From contig NZ_JAERPS020000002.1 of assembly GCF_016918075.2 (NCBI RefSeq), positions 310,001 through 374,000 of the forward strand: a DNA stretch of 64,000 nucleotides. Reading direction: 5' to 3'. A program made the translations under genes and the position numbers. This DNA comes from Rheinheimera maricola. Its GTDB lineage: Bacteria > Pseudomonadota > Gammaproteobacteria > Enterobacterales > Alteromonadaceae. Below are positions 8,315 through 17,197 of this stretch, in pieces; within the stretch, counting starts at the first letter, position 1, and each line of letters begins with the position of its first letter. The notes below the pieces were generated by a model. The model searched no databases. It was given only the letters and a program-made list of their open reading frames with translations, and was not told the origin of the DNA.

Positions 8315-10138
8315 GTGAACCCTGATCTACTCCCCCTGCTAAAACAAGCCTTTGGTTACAGTGAATTCCGTGACGGCCAGTTGCCGGTTATTGAAGCGGC
8401 GCTGCAAGGGCGCGACAGCTTTGTGCTTATGCCAACCGGCGGCGGTAAGTCGCTGTGTTATCAGCTGCCGGCGCTACTGTTGCCACACGTTACTATAGTG
8501 GTGTCACCACTGATGTCTTTAATGAAAGACCAGGTAGATGCACTTAAAGCCAATGGTATTGCGGCAGAATTCGTCAATAGCAGCTTAAGCCGGGAGCAGG
8601 TATTACAGGTATTTACGCAACTGCGCCGAGGAGAGTTAAAACTACTTTATGTCGCGCCAGAGCGCTTGTTGCAACCACAGTTTATTGAGCGCCTGCTCGA
8701 TGTCGGTGTTAGCCTGTTTGCTATTGATGAAGCGCACTGTATTTCGCAATGGGGCCACGATTTCAGGCCGGATTATATGGCGCTGGCGCTGATCCGGCAG
8801 CGGTTTCCTGCGGTGCCGGTGATGGCCCTTACGGCAACTGCAGATGGCGCTACCCGGCAGGATATTTTGCAGCAACTGGCGTTGCAACAGGCCTATATTC
8901 ATTTGGGTAGTTTCGACCGGCCCAATATCCGCTATACCGTGCAGGAAAAATTCCGCCCGGTTGAACAATTGGTTAGCTACCTGCAACAACAAGAGGGTGC
9001 CAGCGGCATTGTGTACTGTGGCTCGCGGCGAAAAGTAGACGAGCTTAGTAGCCAACTGGCACAGCGCGGCTTTAGCGTAGCTGGTTATCATGCTGGCTTG
9101 AGTAACGAAGAGCGCAACAGCATTCAAGATGCGTTTAAACGTGACGATTATCAGCTTATCGTCGCTACCGTAGCATTTGGCATGGGCGTTAACAAATCTA
9201 ATATTCGTTATGTGGTTCACTTTGAGTTACCGCGCACCATTGAGGCGTATTATCAGGAAACCGGACGGGCAGGCCGGGATGGCGTAGCCGCTGAAGCCAT
9301 GTTGCTGTTCGACCCGGCCGATATTGCCAAAATGAAACGCTGGTTGGATGCAGAAGAAAACCAACAGCGTGCCGAAGTAACCTGGCAACGCTTTTTAGCT
9401 ATGGCCGCTTTTGCCGAAGCACAAACCTGCCGCCGCTTGGTGCTACTTAACTACTTTGGTGAAGCACGGCAAACTCGCTGCGGCAACTGCGACACGTGTC
9501 TGCAGCCGCCACAGCAATTTGATGGTACTGAGCTGGCGCAAAAAGCGCTGTCTTGTGTTTATCGGGTGGGGCAGAGTTTTGGCATGCATCATGTTATTGA
9601 CGTATTGCGCGGCGGCCAGAACCAGCGCATCAGTGAGCTGGGCCACGACAAGCTATCCACCTGGGGCTTGGGTAAAGATCTCAGCCACGATTATTGGCTG
9701 AGTATTTTGCGCCAGCTGATCCATTTTGGCTTGTTGCAGCAAGATATTACTGCGCACTCGGTGCTTAAATTGCAACCGGCAGCCAAGCCCGTGTTACGCG
9801 GTGAGACTCTGCTGTCACTTGCCGTGCCGCGGTTACAAAGCAGTAAACGTGAACCAGAACGCTTAAGCAAGCAACAATATGATCGACCGCTGTTTGCCCG
9901 CCTGAAAACCCTGCGCAAACATATTGCCCAGCGCGACGACGTGCCGCCTTTTGTGGTGTTCAGCGACGCCAGCCTGATTGAAATGTGTCAGCAACTTCCC
10001 ACCGACAACCGCAGCCTGTTGGCCATTTCGGGTGTTGGCCAAACCAAGCTAGCCCGTTATGGCGCAGACTTTATTAATGAAATCAGTGACTATCTGGCTG
10101 CAGACAATCAACCTCCGGCTGGCAAGCTGGCAAAATAA
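8315..10138 (+). CDS. recQ: ATP-dependent DNA helicase RecQ
   Basis: A 607-residue superfamily-2 3'-5' DNA helicase of recombination and replication-fork repair, close to E. coli RecQ (609). Walker A TGGGKS is at residues 41-46 and DEAH at 138-141 within [19 protein letters not shown]. Helicase motif VI ([12 protein letters not shown]) follows, then the RecQ-Ct zinc site CGNCDTC with an upstream Cys near residue 370, a winged helix, and a C-terminal HRDC domain from ~525. The start is the GTG at 8315, the first possible one after an in-frame TAA at 8312; its ribosome-binding site is weak. The last 31 bp overlap the convergent cytochrome gene. Confidence 0.97.
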   Translation: MNPDLLPLLKQAFGYSEFRDGQLPVIEAALQGRDSFVLMPTGGGKSLCYQLPALLLPHVTIVVSPLMSLMKDQVDALKANGIAAEFVNSSLSREQVLQVFTQLRRGELKLLYVAPERLLQPQFIERLLDVGVSLFAIDEAHCISQWGHDFRPDYMALALIRQRFPAVPVMALTATADGATRQDILQQLALQQAYIHLGSFDRPNIRYTVQEKFRPVEQLVSYLQQQEGASGIVYCGSRRKVDELSSQLAQRGFSVAGYHAGLSNEERNSIQDAFKRDDYQLIVATVAFGMGVNKSNIRYVVHFELPRTIEAYYQETGRAGRDGVAAEAMLLFDPADIAKMKRWLDAEENQQRAEVTWQRFLAMAAFAEAQTCRRLVLLNYFGEARQTRCGNCDTCLQPPQQFDGTELAQKALSCVYRVGQSFGMHHVIDVLRGGQNQRISELGHDKLSTWGLGKDLSHDYWLSILRQLIHFGLLQQDITAHSVLKLQPAAKPVLRGETLLSLAVPRLQSSKREPERLSKQQYDRPLFARLKTLRKHIAQRDDVPPFVVFSDASLIEMCQQLPTDNRSLLAISGVGQTKLARYGADFINEISDYLAADNQPPAGKLAK

Positions 10139-10407
10139 GCCGCAATGTTTGCTACGTCGGCATCCGATAGCCCAGCTGCCATTGGTGACATTATTGGGTT
10201 TTTACGCTCGCCATCGCGATAAGCTTTAATTGAACTTTCAAGGTATTTCACTTTTTGCCCGGCTAGATTGGGGTAATCCGGAATAATAGAAATGCCATTG
10301 CCACCGTGGCAAGCGGCACACACCGCGGCTTTGGCTTTGCCTGCTGCAATATCAGCAGCCTGAGTTGTACCTGCCAACAACAGCAATCCGATAAACACTG
10401 ATCTCAT
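10108..10407 (-). CDS. Small periplasmic cytochrome c (class I, c553/c4-like)
   Basis: A 99-residue exported monohaem cytochrome. Residues 1-17 form a signal peptide (cleavage after TQAAD or nearby). The haem attachment site is CAACHGG near residue 33, and the distal Met ligand is probably in [23 protein letters not shown], the usual C-terminal helix. It is expected to carry electrons to a terminal oxidase or reductase, but no partner gene is adjacent. It overlaps the 3' end of convergent recQ by 31 bp. Confidence 0.92.
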   Translation of the reverse strand: MRSVFIGLLLLAGTTQAADIAAGKAKAAVCAACHGGNGISIIPDYPNLAGQKVKYLESSIKAYRDGERKNPIMSPMAAGLSDADVANIAAYFASLPAGG

Positions 10408-10670
10408 ATTCGCTCCATAATTATTTTGGTAATAACTAGTTATAACCTAAGCAGCTAAATGCTCAAGCCATATAAACGTCTAATAATTTTATTTCGTTCA
10501 AAACAATGACATGAGGTATTTTTTGCTGACACTCTAGCGGACACTATGCTACTGTTTATACCTAATTTTTTAACAATGGGGCGTGTTGACGTTTACTGGT
10601 TAAATTTTGCCCGCCAGGCGGCAAAGCAACCAATAAACATCCCCCTAAGCTGGCACGGAGAAAGCCGTTC

Positions 10671-11858
10671 GTGAGAACAAGCATGTTCTGCTTAGTGTTG
10701 TTGTATTGGCTATGTATACCGCCGGTACTTGCCTTTCATGTCACCAGCAATGAGCTGGACAGCTCTGCGTCAGCACAACAACGCCTGCAGCAAGTGTACT
10801 TTCAAGTTACTCCACTGGGCTATAGCCTGGACGACATTCTGGCAGATCCTGAAAAATATCACGCTTTTAGCTTGCTAAACCCAGCACAGCGGGTGCTATT
10901 TCGTGAGCAACAAGCAGTATGGTTTTTTGCCCGCCTACACAATACCAGCAAGTTTAAACAACAGCTTATGCTGGAGTACGACTTTCCAATGGCAGATAAA
11001 GTGGAGATTTATCAGCGCACTGAAACCAGCGGAGACATCCGGCTATTAAGTCGCTCAGGCAACGACTTCCCCTACACAGAAAGAGCACTACCCTATCGTA
11101 GCTATGTGGTGAGCCTACAACTGGCCGCAAACGAGCAGCGTGATATTTTCATCCGGGTACAGGACGCGGCCGTCATTCCCAGTGAACTAATATTGTGGCA
11201 TTACAATGCGTTTATTTCACACAGTCAGGACAGTGCGCTGTTGGATGGCATACTACAAGGCATTTTACTGCTATTGGCATTTCATAATTTGGTTCAGTTT
11301 TTTCGGCTAAAAGCACGTAATCACTTATATTATAGTGGCTTTTTCATTAGCTTTGCGCTAATCATAGCCACCTTAAACGGAATGGCCTTTGCTATGCTAT
11401 GGCCTGGCTACCCGGAAATAAACCAGGCCATTTTATATATTGCCGTAGGTACTGGCTTATTGTTCCTAAACATATTTATTCATCAGACACTCAAGCATCT
11501 GTACACCAGCCAGTGGCGTTGGTTTAGCCATACCAGTAGTTTTGCTGCCATGTTGTTACTGTTCAGCCCGCTATATGCCTCTGGCGAACAAAGACTGCAC
11601 CTGCTTTTCCTGGCGTTGGGCTGGGTGTTAACCAGCAATATCGTTCTGGCGGTACGGTTTAGCCTGGCTGGGCAACAACAAGCCCGCGCCTTTGTATGGG
11701 CCTGCACCTTTACGCTCTGCACAGCATTGCTATTAACCCTAAGCCAGGCCGGCTATTTAAATACCGGCTTCGACTGGTTATACATGCTACAGCTGTTAAT
11801 GTTGTTTAGCCTGGCGCTGGTTAGCTTTGGCTGGCAGCAGGTGGAACTAAAGCCCTAA
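10671..11858 (+). CDS. Orphan 7TM-DISM sensor-like membrane protein without output domain
   Basis: A 395-residue protein. It has a signal peptide (1-21), an extracytoplasmic beta domain of the 7TMR-DISM type (~25-185; WFFARLHNTSKFKQQLMLEYDFP is the typical jelly-roll segment), then seven hydrophobic helices (~190-390). In this family the seven-helix module is normally followed by a GGDEF, kinase or other output domain. Here the protein ends a few residues after the last helix (FGWQQVELKP). The start is the GTG at 10671 with GGAG 10 bases upstream; an in-frame ATG at 10683 is possible. No signalling gene follows directly. A sensor or membrane scaffold role is inferred. Confidence 0.8.
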   Translation: MRTSMFCLVLLYWLCIPPVLAFHVTSNELDSSASAQQRLQQVYFQVTPLGYSLDDILADPEKYHAFSLLNPAQRVLFREQQAVWFFARLHNTSKFKQQLMLEYDFPMADKVEIYQRTETSGDIRLLSRSGNDFPYTERALPYRSYVVSLQLAANEQRDIFIRVQDAAVIPSELILWHYNAFISHSQDSALLDGILQGILLLLAFHNLVQFFRLKARNHLYYSGFFISFALIIATLNGMAFAMLWPGYPEINQAILYIAVGTGLLFLNIFIHQTLKHLYTSQWRWFSHTSSFAAMLLLFSPLYASGEQRLHLLFLALGWVLTSNIVLAVRFSLAGQQQARAFVWACTFTLCTALLLTLSQAGYLNTGFDWLYMLQLLMLFSLALVSFGWQQVELKP

Positions 11859-11976
11859 CTATATTTCAATCGCCCTATTGCTGTTATAACAGACAACTCA
11901 GTACAATGCCGGCGCGACATATCGTCGCTCCTTAACAGGCAAACCTAAATTTATATTTATTTCGTTCGGAGTCTTT

Positions 11977-12582
11977 ATGCAACGGCTGCGTGAATTATCG
12001 CGTCGTGTTGAGGCTGTGTATGGCGAAATAGCGGAAACATTTTCAGTCTATCAACAACAGCGTGGTTTAACCTGCCGCACTGGTTGTGGTGAATGCTGTT
12101 TGCAGCCAACGATAGAAGCGACGGTACTGGAAATGCTCCCGCTGGCATTACACTTGTTTGATCAAGGTAAAGCAGAACAAACACTGACACAACTCGAAGA
12201 GTTAACAGAGCCCCAGGGCTGTTTTTTTTATCAGAAGCTGTCATTTGACGGCAAACAAGGCCAGTGCAGTGTATATCAGCAACGGCCCAGTATCTGCCGC
12301 TTGTTTGGCGCTGCAGGTTATCGTGACAAAACAGGCAAAACCTCATTGTCAGTATGTAAGGTGATTAAGACAGACCTGCCAGCCGCTTATCAGGATAGCT
12401 TAATCGCGTTGGAATCAGATCCACCGCCAATGATGATCATGGCCAAAGAGCAGGTAAACGAACTGGATTATGAACTTGGCAAGCAGCACCTGCCCATTAA
12501 CGATGCCTTACAACAGGCACTGGAAAGGGTACTGTTTAAAGCCTGGTACAGTGGCATGAACGACGATCAGCAAATCGCTTAA
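11977..12582 (+). CDS. YkgJ-type cysteine-cluster protein
   Basis: A 201-residue cytoplasmic protein with the cysteine pattern of the YkgJ / zinc- or iron-chelate-binding family: CRTGCGECC near residues 31-39, a later Cys-Phe pair and CSVYQQRPSICR further on. The family is thought to bind a metal or Fe-S cluster but its function is unsettled. GGAG stands about 8 bases before the ATG. It is a single-gene unit, followed by a long hairpin at 12586-12629. Confidence 0.82.
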   Translation: MQRLRELSRRVEAVYGEIAETFSVYQQQRGLTCRTGCGECCLQPTIEATVLEMLPLALHLFDQGKAEQTLTQLEELTEPQGCFFYQKLSFDGKQGQCSVYQQRPSICRLFGAAGYRDKTGKTSLSVCKVIKTDLPAAYQDSLIALESDPPPMMIMAKEQVNELDYELGKQHLPINDALQQALERVLFKAWYSGMNDDQQIA

Positions 12583-12585
12583 GCT

Positions 12586-12629
12586 AACCATCAACACAGC
12601 AGCTGAGTCTGGTTGCTGTGTTGGTGGTT
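12586..12629. repeat. Long inverted repeat after the YkgJ-type gene
   Basis: Two 16-base arms, AACCATCAACACAGCA and TGCTGTGTTGGTGGTT, pair fully with one T-G wobble around a 12-base loop. The hairpin starts 4 bases after the stop codon at 12582. No T-run follows, so it is not a classical intrinsic terminator; mRNA 3'-end stabilisation or a binding site are alternatives. Confidence 0.7.
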
Positions 12630-12705
12630 ATCAAGCAGCCCGCACGAACGCGAGCAACCTGTTGTGAGTCAAGCGCCAAAAGTGCTCGCTTTTTAATGCC
12701 AATTG

Positions 12706-13086
12706 TTAGGTACCTTCACGTAAGGTAACTTTAATAACATATTCGAAGTTATCAACCTCAGAAGATTGCCAGAAATTAGTAAAGTTAAAAATTCTCGCTG
12801 AATCATAGCTAATTTCCAGAGCTCTCTCACCCAACCAAGCGACAGCTAAATTGTCGACCTTATCAGCCACAAAAATTGGATTTGCATCAGCGTATTTCGT
12901 ACCCGGAACTACAATATAGATTTGGTGCGCAAATCCTGTTGTAGCGCCACAGTTTTTAACGACATGTATAGCCGCAGTTTTTTTCTTCAAGTCAACCGCC
13001 TGACTAATCACGTCATCGCTGCACGGATCAGCGCAAGCCGAAAGCAAAATGGATACTAGTGACAAAAACAAAACTCGCATGATCAC
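12706..13086 (-). CDS. Hypothetical AT-rich lipoprotein
   Basis: A 126-residue predicted lipoprotein with a short signal peptide and lipobox LLSAC. The alternative start at the second Met (13080) gives a signal peptide beginning MRVLFLSL. The mature protein begins DPCSDDV and contains a second Cys in VVKNCGATTG, which could form a disulfide. No family is recognised. The gene is visibly richer in A+T than its neighbours, suggesting recent acquisition or relaxed constraint. It stands alone, flanked by 120 bp and nearly 300 bp of non-coding DNA. Confidence 0.6.
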   Translation of the reverse strand: MIMRVLFLSLVSILLSACADPCSDDVISQAVDLKKKTAAIHVVKNCGATTGFAHQIYIVVPGTKYADANPIFVADKVDNLAVAWLGERALEISYDSARIFNFTNFWQSSEVDNFEYVIKVTLREGT

Positions 13087-13379
13087 CTAACATTTATTCA
13101 GCGGAAAAATCCGAATTTAAACACGGACTGTTCGGCCTTTGTAAACTTTGTGTTTATGACATTACAGCGGTTTTAGATTATTTACAACGGCTTATAGGTA
13201 CAGCTTGATTGGTTTTAAGCCCGGCCAGTGATGTTGAAATTGCGCCGCACATTGCCAAAAGCCGCGGCCTGATTGGGCCGAACAGTTAGTATGTGCTGAA
13301 ACTGGCAGCAAATAAAAAACCGGGCGGTGAAGCACACCAACCCGGTTCTATTACACACTCAACGCTAAAAACTAAGTAC
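13087..13379. other. Intergenic stretch with no gene seen
   Basis: About 290 bp between the lipoprotein start and the decarboxylase stop. The only clear element is the decarboxylase terminator at 13314-13347. An AT-rich segment near 13100-13200 could contain the promoter of the lipoprotein. A 26-codon open frame ending at 13289 was examined and is too short to call. Confidence 0.6.
13314..13347 (-). terminator. Intrinsic terminator of the decarboxylase gene
   Basis: On the minus strand, AACCGGG (13347-13341) and CCCGGTT (13324-13318) form a 7-bp stem followed by a run of T. It lies about 30 bp past the decarboxylase stop, ending the der-decarboxylase transcript. Confidence 0.85.
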
Positions 13380-15635
13380 TTACTCTTTTACCACATCAAT
13401 AAAGTACTTCAGCTCGCCGTTTACCATTTCGCGCACTAAACCGTGTACGTCGGTTTCAAAGCCTGGAAAGGCACCGTTAAAGGCGCGGGTAAACTGCAGA
13501 TAGCTGATAATAATTTTATTAAAGCGCTCACCCGGTACCATCAGCGGTATGCCCGGTGGATACGGCGTAACCAGCATGGCGGTAACACGGCCTTCAATTT
13601 CATCTATCGATACCCGCTCAATTTCACGGTGCGCCATCTTGGCCCAGGCATCGGCCGGCGTCATCGCGGTTTCAATGGTCGACAAGTACATTTCGGTAGT
13701 AACTTTGGCTACGTCATACTTGCGGTAGATATTGTGAATTTGCTGACATAAATCACGCAGGCCGACTTTTTCGTAACGCGGATGCTTTTTGGCAAACTCT
13801 GGCATAATGCGCCACATTGGCTGGTTTTGATCGTAGTCGTCTTTAAACTGCTGCAGTTCGGTAACCATAGAATTCCAGCGGCCTTTGGTAATACCGATGG
13901 TAAACATGATAAAGAACGAGTACAGGCCGGTTTTCTCGATGATAATACCGTGCTCGGCAAGATACTTACTAACGATAGCCGCTGGTATACCCTGCTCATC
14001 AAACTGACCGTGCAGGTTTAAACCCGGCGTAATAATGGTGGCTTTGATTGGGTCGAGGATATTAAAGCCCGACTCGATAGCACCAAAACCATGCCAGCTG
14101 TCTTTGGCGTGCAGCGTCCAGTTGTCGCGGGTACCTAAGCCTTCCTCCGCTAATTCATCCGGGCCCCAGACACGGAACCACCAGTCGTCATCACCAAACT
14201 CAGCATCCACTTTACGCATAGCACGGCGAAAATCTATCGCTTCCATTAAGCTTTCTTCTACCAGCGCGGTGCCGCCCGGTGCCTCCATCATCGCCGCCGC
14301 TACATCGCAGCTGGCAATAATGGCGTATTGCGGGCTGGTAGAGCTGTGCATCAGGTACGACTCGTTAAAGCGGTGCGTATCCAGGTTACGGTTTTGCGCG
14401 TTTTGCACCAGAATTTGCGACGCCTGCGATAAACCGGCTAACAACTTATGCGTTGATTGGGTAGCAAATACCAGTGTGTCTTCTGAGCGCGGCCGGTCTT
14501 TACCAATAGCATGCATATTTTTGTAGAAATCATGGAAGCTGGCGTGCGGCAGCCAGGCTTCATCAAAATGCAGCGTGTCGATGGTCGAACCCAGCTCTTG
14601 TTTTATTTCTTCCACGTTATACAAAATGCCGTCGTAGGTACTTTGCGTAATAGTTAAAATGCGCGGCTTTTTATTTTTGGCGTTACGGGCAAAAGGGTTG
14701 GCTTCAATCTTCCTGGCGATAGCTTCCGGCGAGAACTCGCTTTTCGGGATCGGGCCGATAATGCCGTAGTGGTTACGGGTTGGCATTAAAAACACCGGTA
14801 TAGCGCCGGTCATAATAATCGAGTGCAGTATCGACTTATGGCAGTTGCGGTCTACCACCACGATGTCGCCCGGTGCCACTACGGAGTGCCAAACCATTTT
14901 GTTGGACGTGGACGTACCGTTGGTGACAAAGAATAAGTGATCGCAGCTAAAAATACGCGCCGCGTTGGCTTCGCTTTCGGCTACCGGCCCGGTGTGGTCC
15001 AGCAGCTGACCTAATTCATCTACCGCGTTACAGACATCGGCACGCAACATGTTTTCACCAAAAAACTGGTGAAACATCTGCCCGACCGGGCTTTTTAAAA
15101 ACGCCACGCCGCCGGAATGGCCGGGGCAGTGCCAGGAGTAAGAACCGTCAGAGGCGTAATCCATTAAGGCATTAAAAAACGGTGGTGCTAACGCATCGAG
15201 GTATTTTTTCGCTTCGCGGATAATGTGCTTGGCAACAAATTCCGGCGTATCTTCAAACATATGGATAAAGCCGTGCAGCTCGCGCAGTACGTCGTTTGGT
15301 ACATGGCGGGTGGTACGGGTTTCACCATACAGGAAGATCGGAATATCGGCGTTGCGTTTACGTACTTCTTTAATAAAAGTACGCAGCTCAGCCAGCGCTT
15401 TGGCCACTTCTTCCGGGCTGCCGTTACCAAACTCTTCATCGTCAATCGACAAAATAAAGCAGGAGGCGCGGCTGGCCTGTTGGGCAAAGGCGCTTAAATC
15501 GACATAGCTGGTATAACCTACTACTTCAAAACCGTGGCTGCTGATGGCCTGGGCTAAGTCACGAATACCGGAGCCGGAGATATTCTCCGAGCGAAAGTCT
15601 TCATCGATAACAATAACTGGGAAACGAAAATTCAT
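13380..15635 (-). CDS. Orn/Lys/Arg decarboxylase, PLP-dependent
   Basis: A 751-residue fold-type I pyridoxal-phosphate decarboxylase: receiver-like wing domain (1-130), PLP core (~150-590), C-terminal domain to the end. The PLP lysine is Lys397 in QSTHKLLAGLSQ, with the supporting Asp in LHFDEAW (~358) and the HCPGHSGG motif at ~169. The length is close to inducible arginine decarboxylase AdiA (756) and above LdcC/SpeC (~711), but substrate cannot be fixed by eye, so no symbol is given. AAGGA precedes the ATG. It starts only 11 bp after der on the same strand, so it is probably read through from der. A role in polyamine synthesis or acid resistance is inferred. Confidence 0.93.
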   Translation of the reverse strand: MNFRFPVIVIDEDFRSENISGSGIRDLAQAISSHGFEVVGYTSYVDLSAFAQQASRASCFILSIDDEEFGNGSPEEVAKALAELRTFIKEVRKRNADIPIFLYGETRTTRHVPNDVLRELHGFIHMFEDTPEFVAKHIIREAKKYLDALAPPFFNALMDYASDGSYSWHCPGHSGGVAFLKSPVGQMFHQFFGENMLRADVCNAVDELGQLLDHTGPVAESEANAARIFSCDHLFFVTNGTSTSNKMVWHSVVAPGDIVVVDRNCHKSILHSIIMTGAIPVFLMPTRNHYGIIGPIPKSEFSPEAIARKIEANPFARNAKNKKPRILTITQSTYDGILYNVEEIKQELGSTIDTLHFDEAWLPHASFHDFYKNMHAIGKDRPRSEDTLVFATQSTHKLLAGLSQASQILVQNAQNRNLDTHRFNESYLMHSSTSPQYAIIASCDVAAAMMEAPGGTALVEESLMEAIDFRRAMRKVDAEFGDDDWWFRVWGPDELAEEGLGTRDNWTLHAKDSWHGFGAIESGFNILDPIKATIITPGLNLHGQFDEQGIPAAIVSKYLAEHGIIIEKTGLYSFFIMFTIGITKGRWNSMVTELQQFKDDYDQNQPMWRIMPEFAKKHPRYEKVGLRDLCQQIHNIYRKYDVAKVTTEMYLSTIETAMTPADAWAKMAHREIERVSIDEIEGRVTAMLVTPYPPGIPLMVPGERFNKIIISYLQFTRAFNGAFPGFETDVHGLVREMVNGELKYFIDVVKE

Positions 15636-15646
15636 GCGATTGGTCC

Positions 15647-17125
15647 TTATTGGTCCATCTTTTTGCGTGCTTTCATCAAGCGCTCACGCTTGTACTTTTG
15701 CAGCGGCGTTTCAGTGTTCTTTTTATTCGGCGCAAACGGGTTTTCACCTTCACGGAATTCGATGCGAATAGGCGTACCCATCATTTGCAGGGTTTTACGG
15801 AAGTAATTCATCAGATAACGTTTATAGGAATCCGGTAAATCATCCACCTGGTTGCCGTGTATCACTACCAGCGGGGGGTTGTACCCACCGGCATGGGCGT
15901 ATTTCAGTTTTACCCGACGGCCATGCACCAACGGCGGCTGGTGATCTTCCTGCGCCATTTTCATAATACGGGTTAACAAAGCGGTACTGTGGCGTTTGGT
16001 AGCAGAATCAAAGGCTTCTTCTACCGATTCAAATAAATTACCTACGCCAGAGCCGTGCAATGCGGAAATAAAATGCAGCCGGGCAAAGTCGATAAAGCCT
16101 AAGCGGCGGTCAAGCTCGCGTTTTACTTCGTCTTTAATACTGTCGTTTAAGCCATCCCATTTATTGACCGCGATAACCAGCGAGCGGCCAGAGTTAAGCA
16201 CAAAACCAAGGATGCTTAAGTCCTGATCGGAAATGCCCAAACGCGCGTCCAGCACTAAAATCACCACGTTGGCATCTTCAATCGCCTGCAGGGTTTTTAC
16301 TACTGAGAACTTTTCTACCATATCGTCGATTCTGCCGCGGCGACGCACACCGGCGGTATCGATTAAGGTGTAGTCGCGCTCGTTGCGCTGCATCGGAATA
16401 TAAACAGAATCGCGCGTAGTGCCCGGCATATCAAACACCACAACCCGCTCCTCGCCAAGAATGCGGTTAGTTAGTGTCGATTTACCGACGTTAGGCCGGC
16501 CGACAATGGCCAGTTTAATGTGTTCGCTGCGCAGCCTTGCGGCCTCGGCGTCGGCTTCTTCTTCGGTCAGCGTCTCCAGCGCCGGGCCTTCAGCTTTATC
16601 AACTTCACCGGCCAGACGTTTTTGCTGCTCTTCGCTTAATAACGGAATAAGGGCATGGTTTAGCAGCGACGAGACGCCGCGACCATGCGCGGCAGCAATG
16701 GCGTAAACGTCACCCAGGCCTAAACTGTAAAAATCCGCTATAGCAGTGTCTGCATCCAGGCCATCGGTTTTATTAGCCACCACAAACACCTTTTTCTCCA
16801 CTTTGCGGATATGTGCGGCTATGGCTTCATCGCCTACGGTTGCGCCAACACGGGCGTCAACCATAAACAGCACCACATCGGCTTCGTCAATGGCTTTTAG
16901 CGATTGCTCAGCCATTTCCACTTCAATGCCTTGTTCGTTGCCGTCGATACCACCGGTATCCACCACAATAAATTCCAGCCCTTCAAAATTAACCGAGCCG
17001 TATTTACGGTCGCGAGTCAGCCCGGGGAAGTCCGCTACCAACGCATCACGGGTGCGGGTTAAGCGGTTAAAAAGTGTCGACTTACCGACATTGGCTCGCC
17101 CTACTAGGGCAACGACAGGCAACAT
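15647..17125 (-). CDS. der: Ribosome biogenesis GTPase Der (EngA)
   Basis: A 492-residue GTPase with two tandem GTP-binding domains and a C-terminal KH-like domain, required for 50S subunit maturation. The first P-loop is GRANVGKS at residues 8-15 and the second GRPNVGKS near 212. NKTD and NKWD (G4) motifs are present in each domain, and the tail ([23 protein letters not shown]) is basic. GAGG lies 8-9 bases before the ATG. It is 72 bp downstream of bamB on the same strand, as in E. coli yfgM-bamB-der, but a terminator-like hairpin lies in between. Confidence 0.97.
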   Translation of the reverse strand: MLPVVALVGRANVGKSTLFNRLTRTRDALVADFPGLTRDRKYGSVNFEGLEFIVVDTGGIDGNEQGIEVEMAEQSLKAIDEADVVLFMVDARVGATVGDEAIAAHIRKVEKKVFVVANKTDGLDADTAIADFYSLGLGDVYAIAAAHGRGVSSLLNHALIPLLSEEQQKRLAGEVDKAEGPALETLTEEEADAEAARLRSEHIKLAIVGRPNVGKSTLTNRILGEERVVVFDMPGTTRDSVYIPMQRNERDYTLIDTAGVRRRGRIDDMVEKFSVVKTLQAIEDANVVILVLDARLGISDQDLSILGFVLNSGRSLVIAVNKWDGLNDSIKDEVKRELDRRLGFIDFARLHFISALHGSGVGNLFESVEEAFDSATKRHSTALLTRIMKMAQEDHQPPLVHGRRVKLKYAHAGGYNPPLVVIHGNQVDDLPDSYKRYLMNYFRKTLQMMGTPIRIEFREGENPFAPNKKNTETPLQKYKRERLMKARKKMDQ

Positions 17126-17148
17126 TATGTGAACCTCAAAAATAACAA

Positions 17149-17171
17149 AACAGGCCCGGTACAGGCCTGTT
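17149..17171 (-). terminator. Intrinsic terminator after bamB
   Basis: The minus strand has AACAGGCC and GGCCTGTT arms (17171-17164 and 17156-17149) followed by a T-rich stretch (TTGTTATTTTT). It sits between bamB and der and probably gives partial termination or attenuation between them. Confidence 0.75.
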
Positions 17172-17197
17172 TAAAAACTTCAACCGCTAAACCCGGT

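Noticed and set aside
8642-9220. Minus-strand open frame of about 190 codons inside recQ
   Set aside because: It is antisense to the conserved RecQ helicase core; no motif, no ribosome-binding site.
10408-10670. Possible riboswitch upstream of the 7TM-DISM gene (GC hairpin near 10610-10625)
   Set aside because: A small hairpin is present but no conserved cyclic-di-GMP or other aptamer core could be matched.
13209-13289. Short protein-like open stretch (26 codons) ending in TAG at 13289 in the intergenic region
   Set aside because: It is bounded by a stop at 13206, has no start or ribosome-binding site, and no recognisable family; too short to call a gene remnant.
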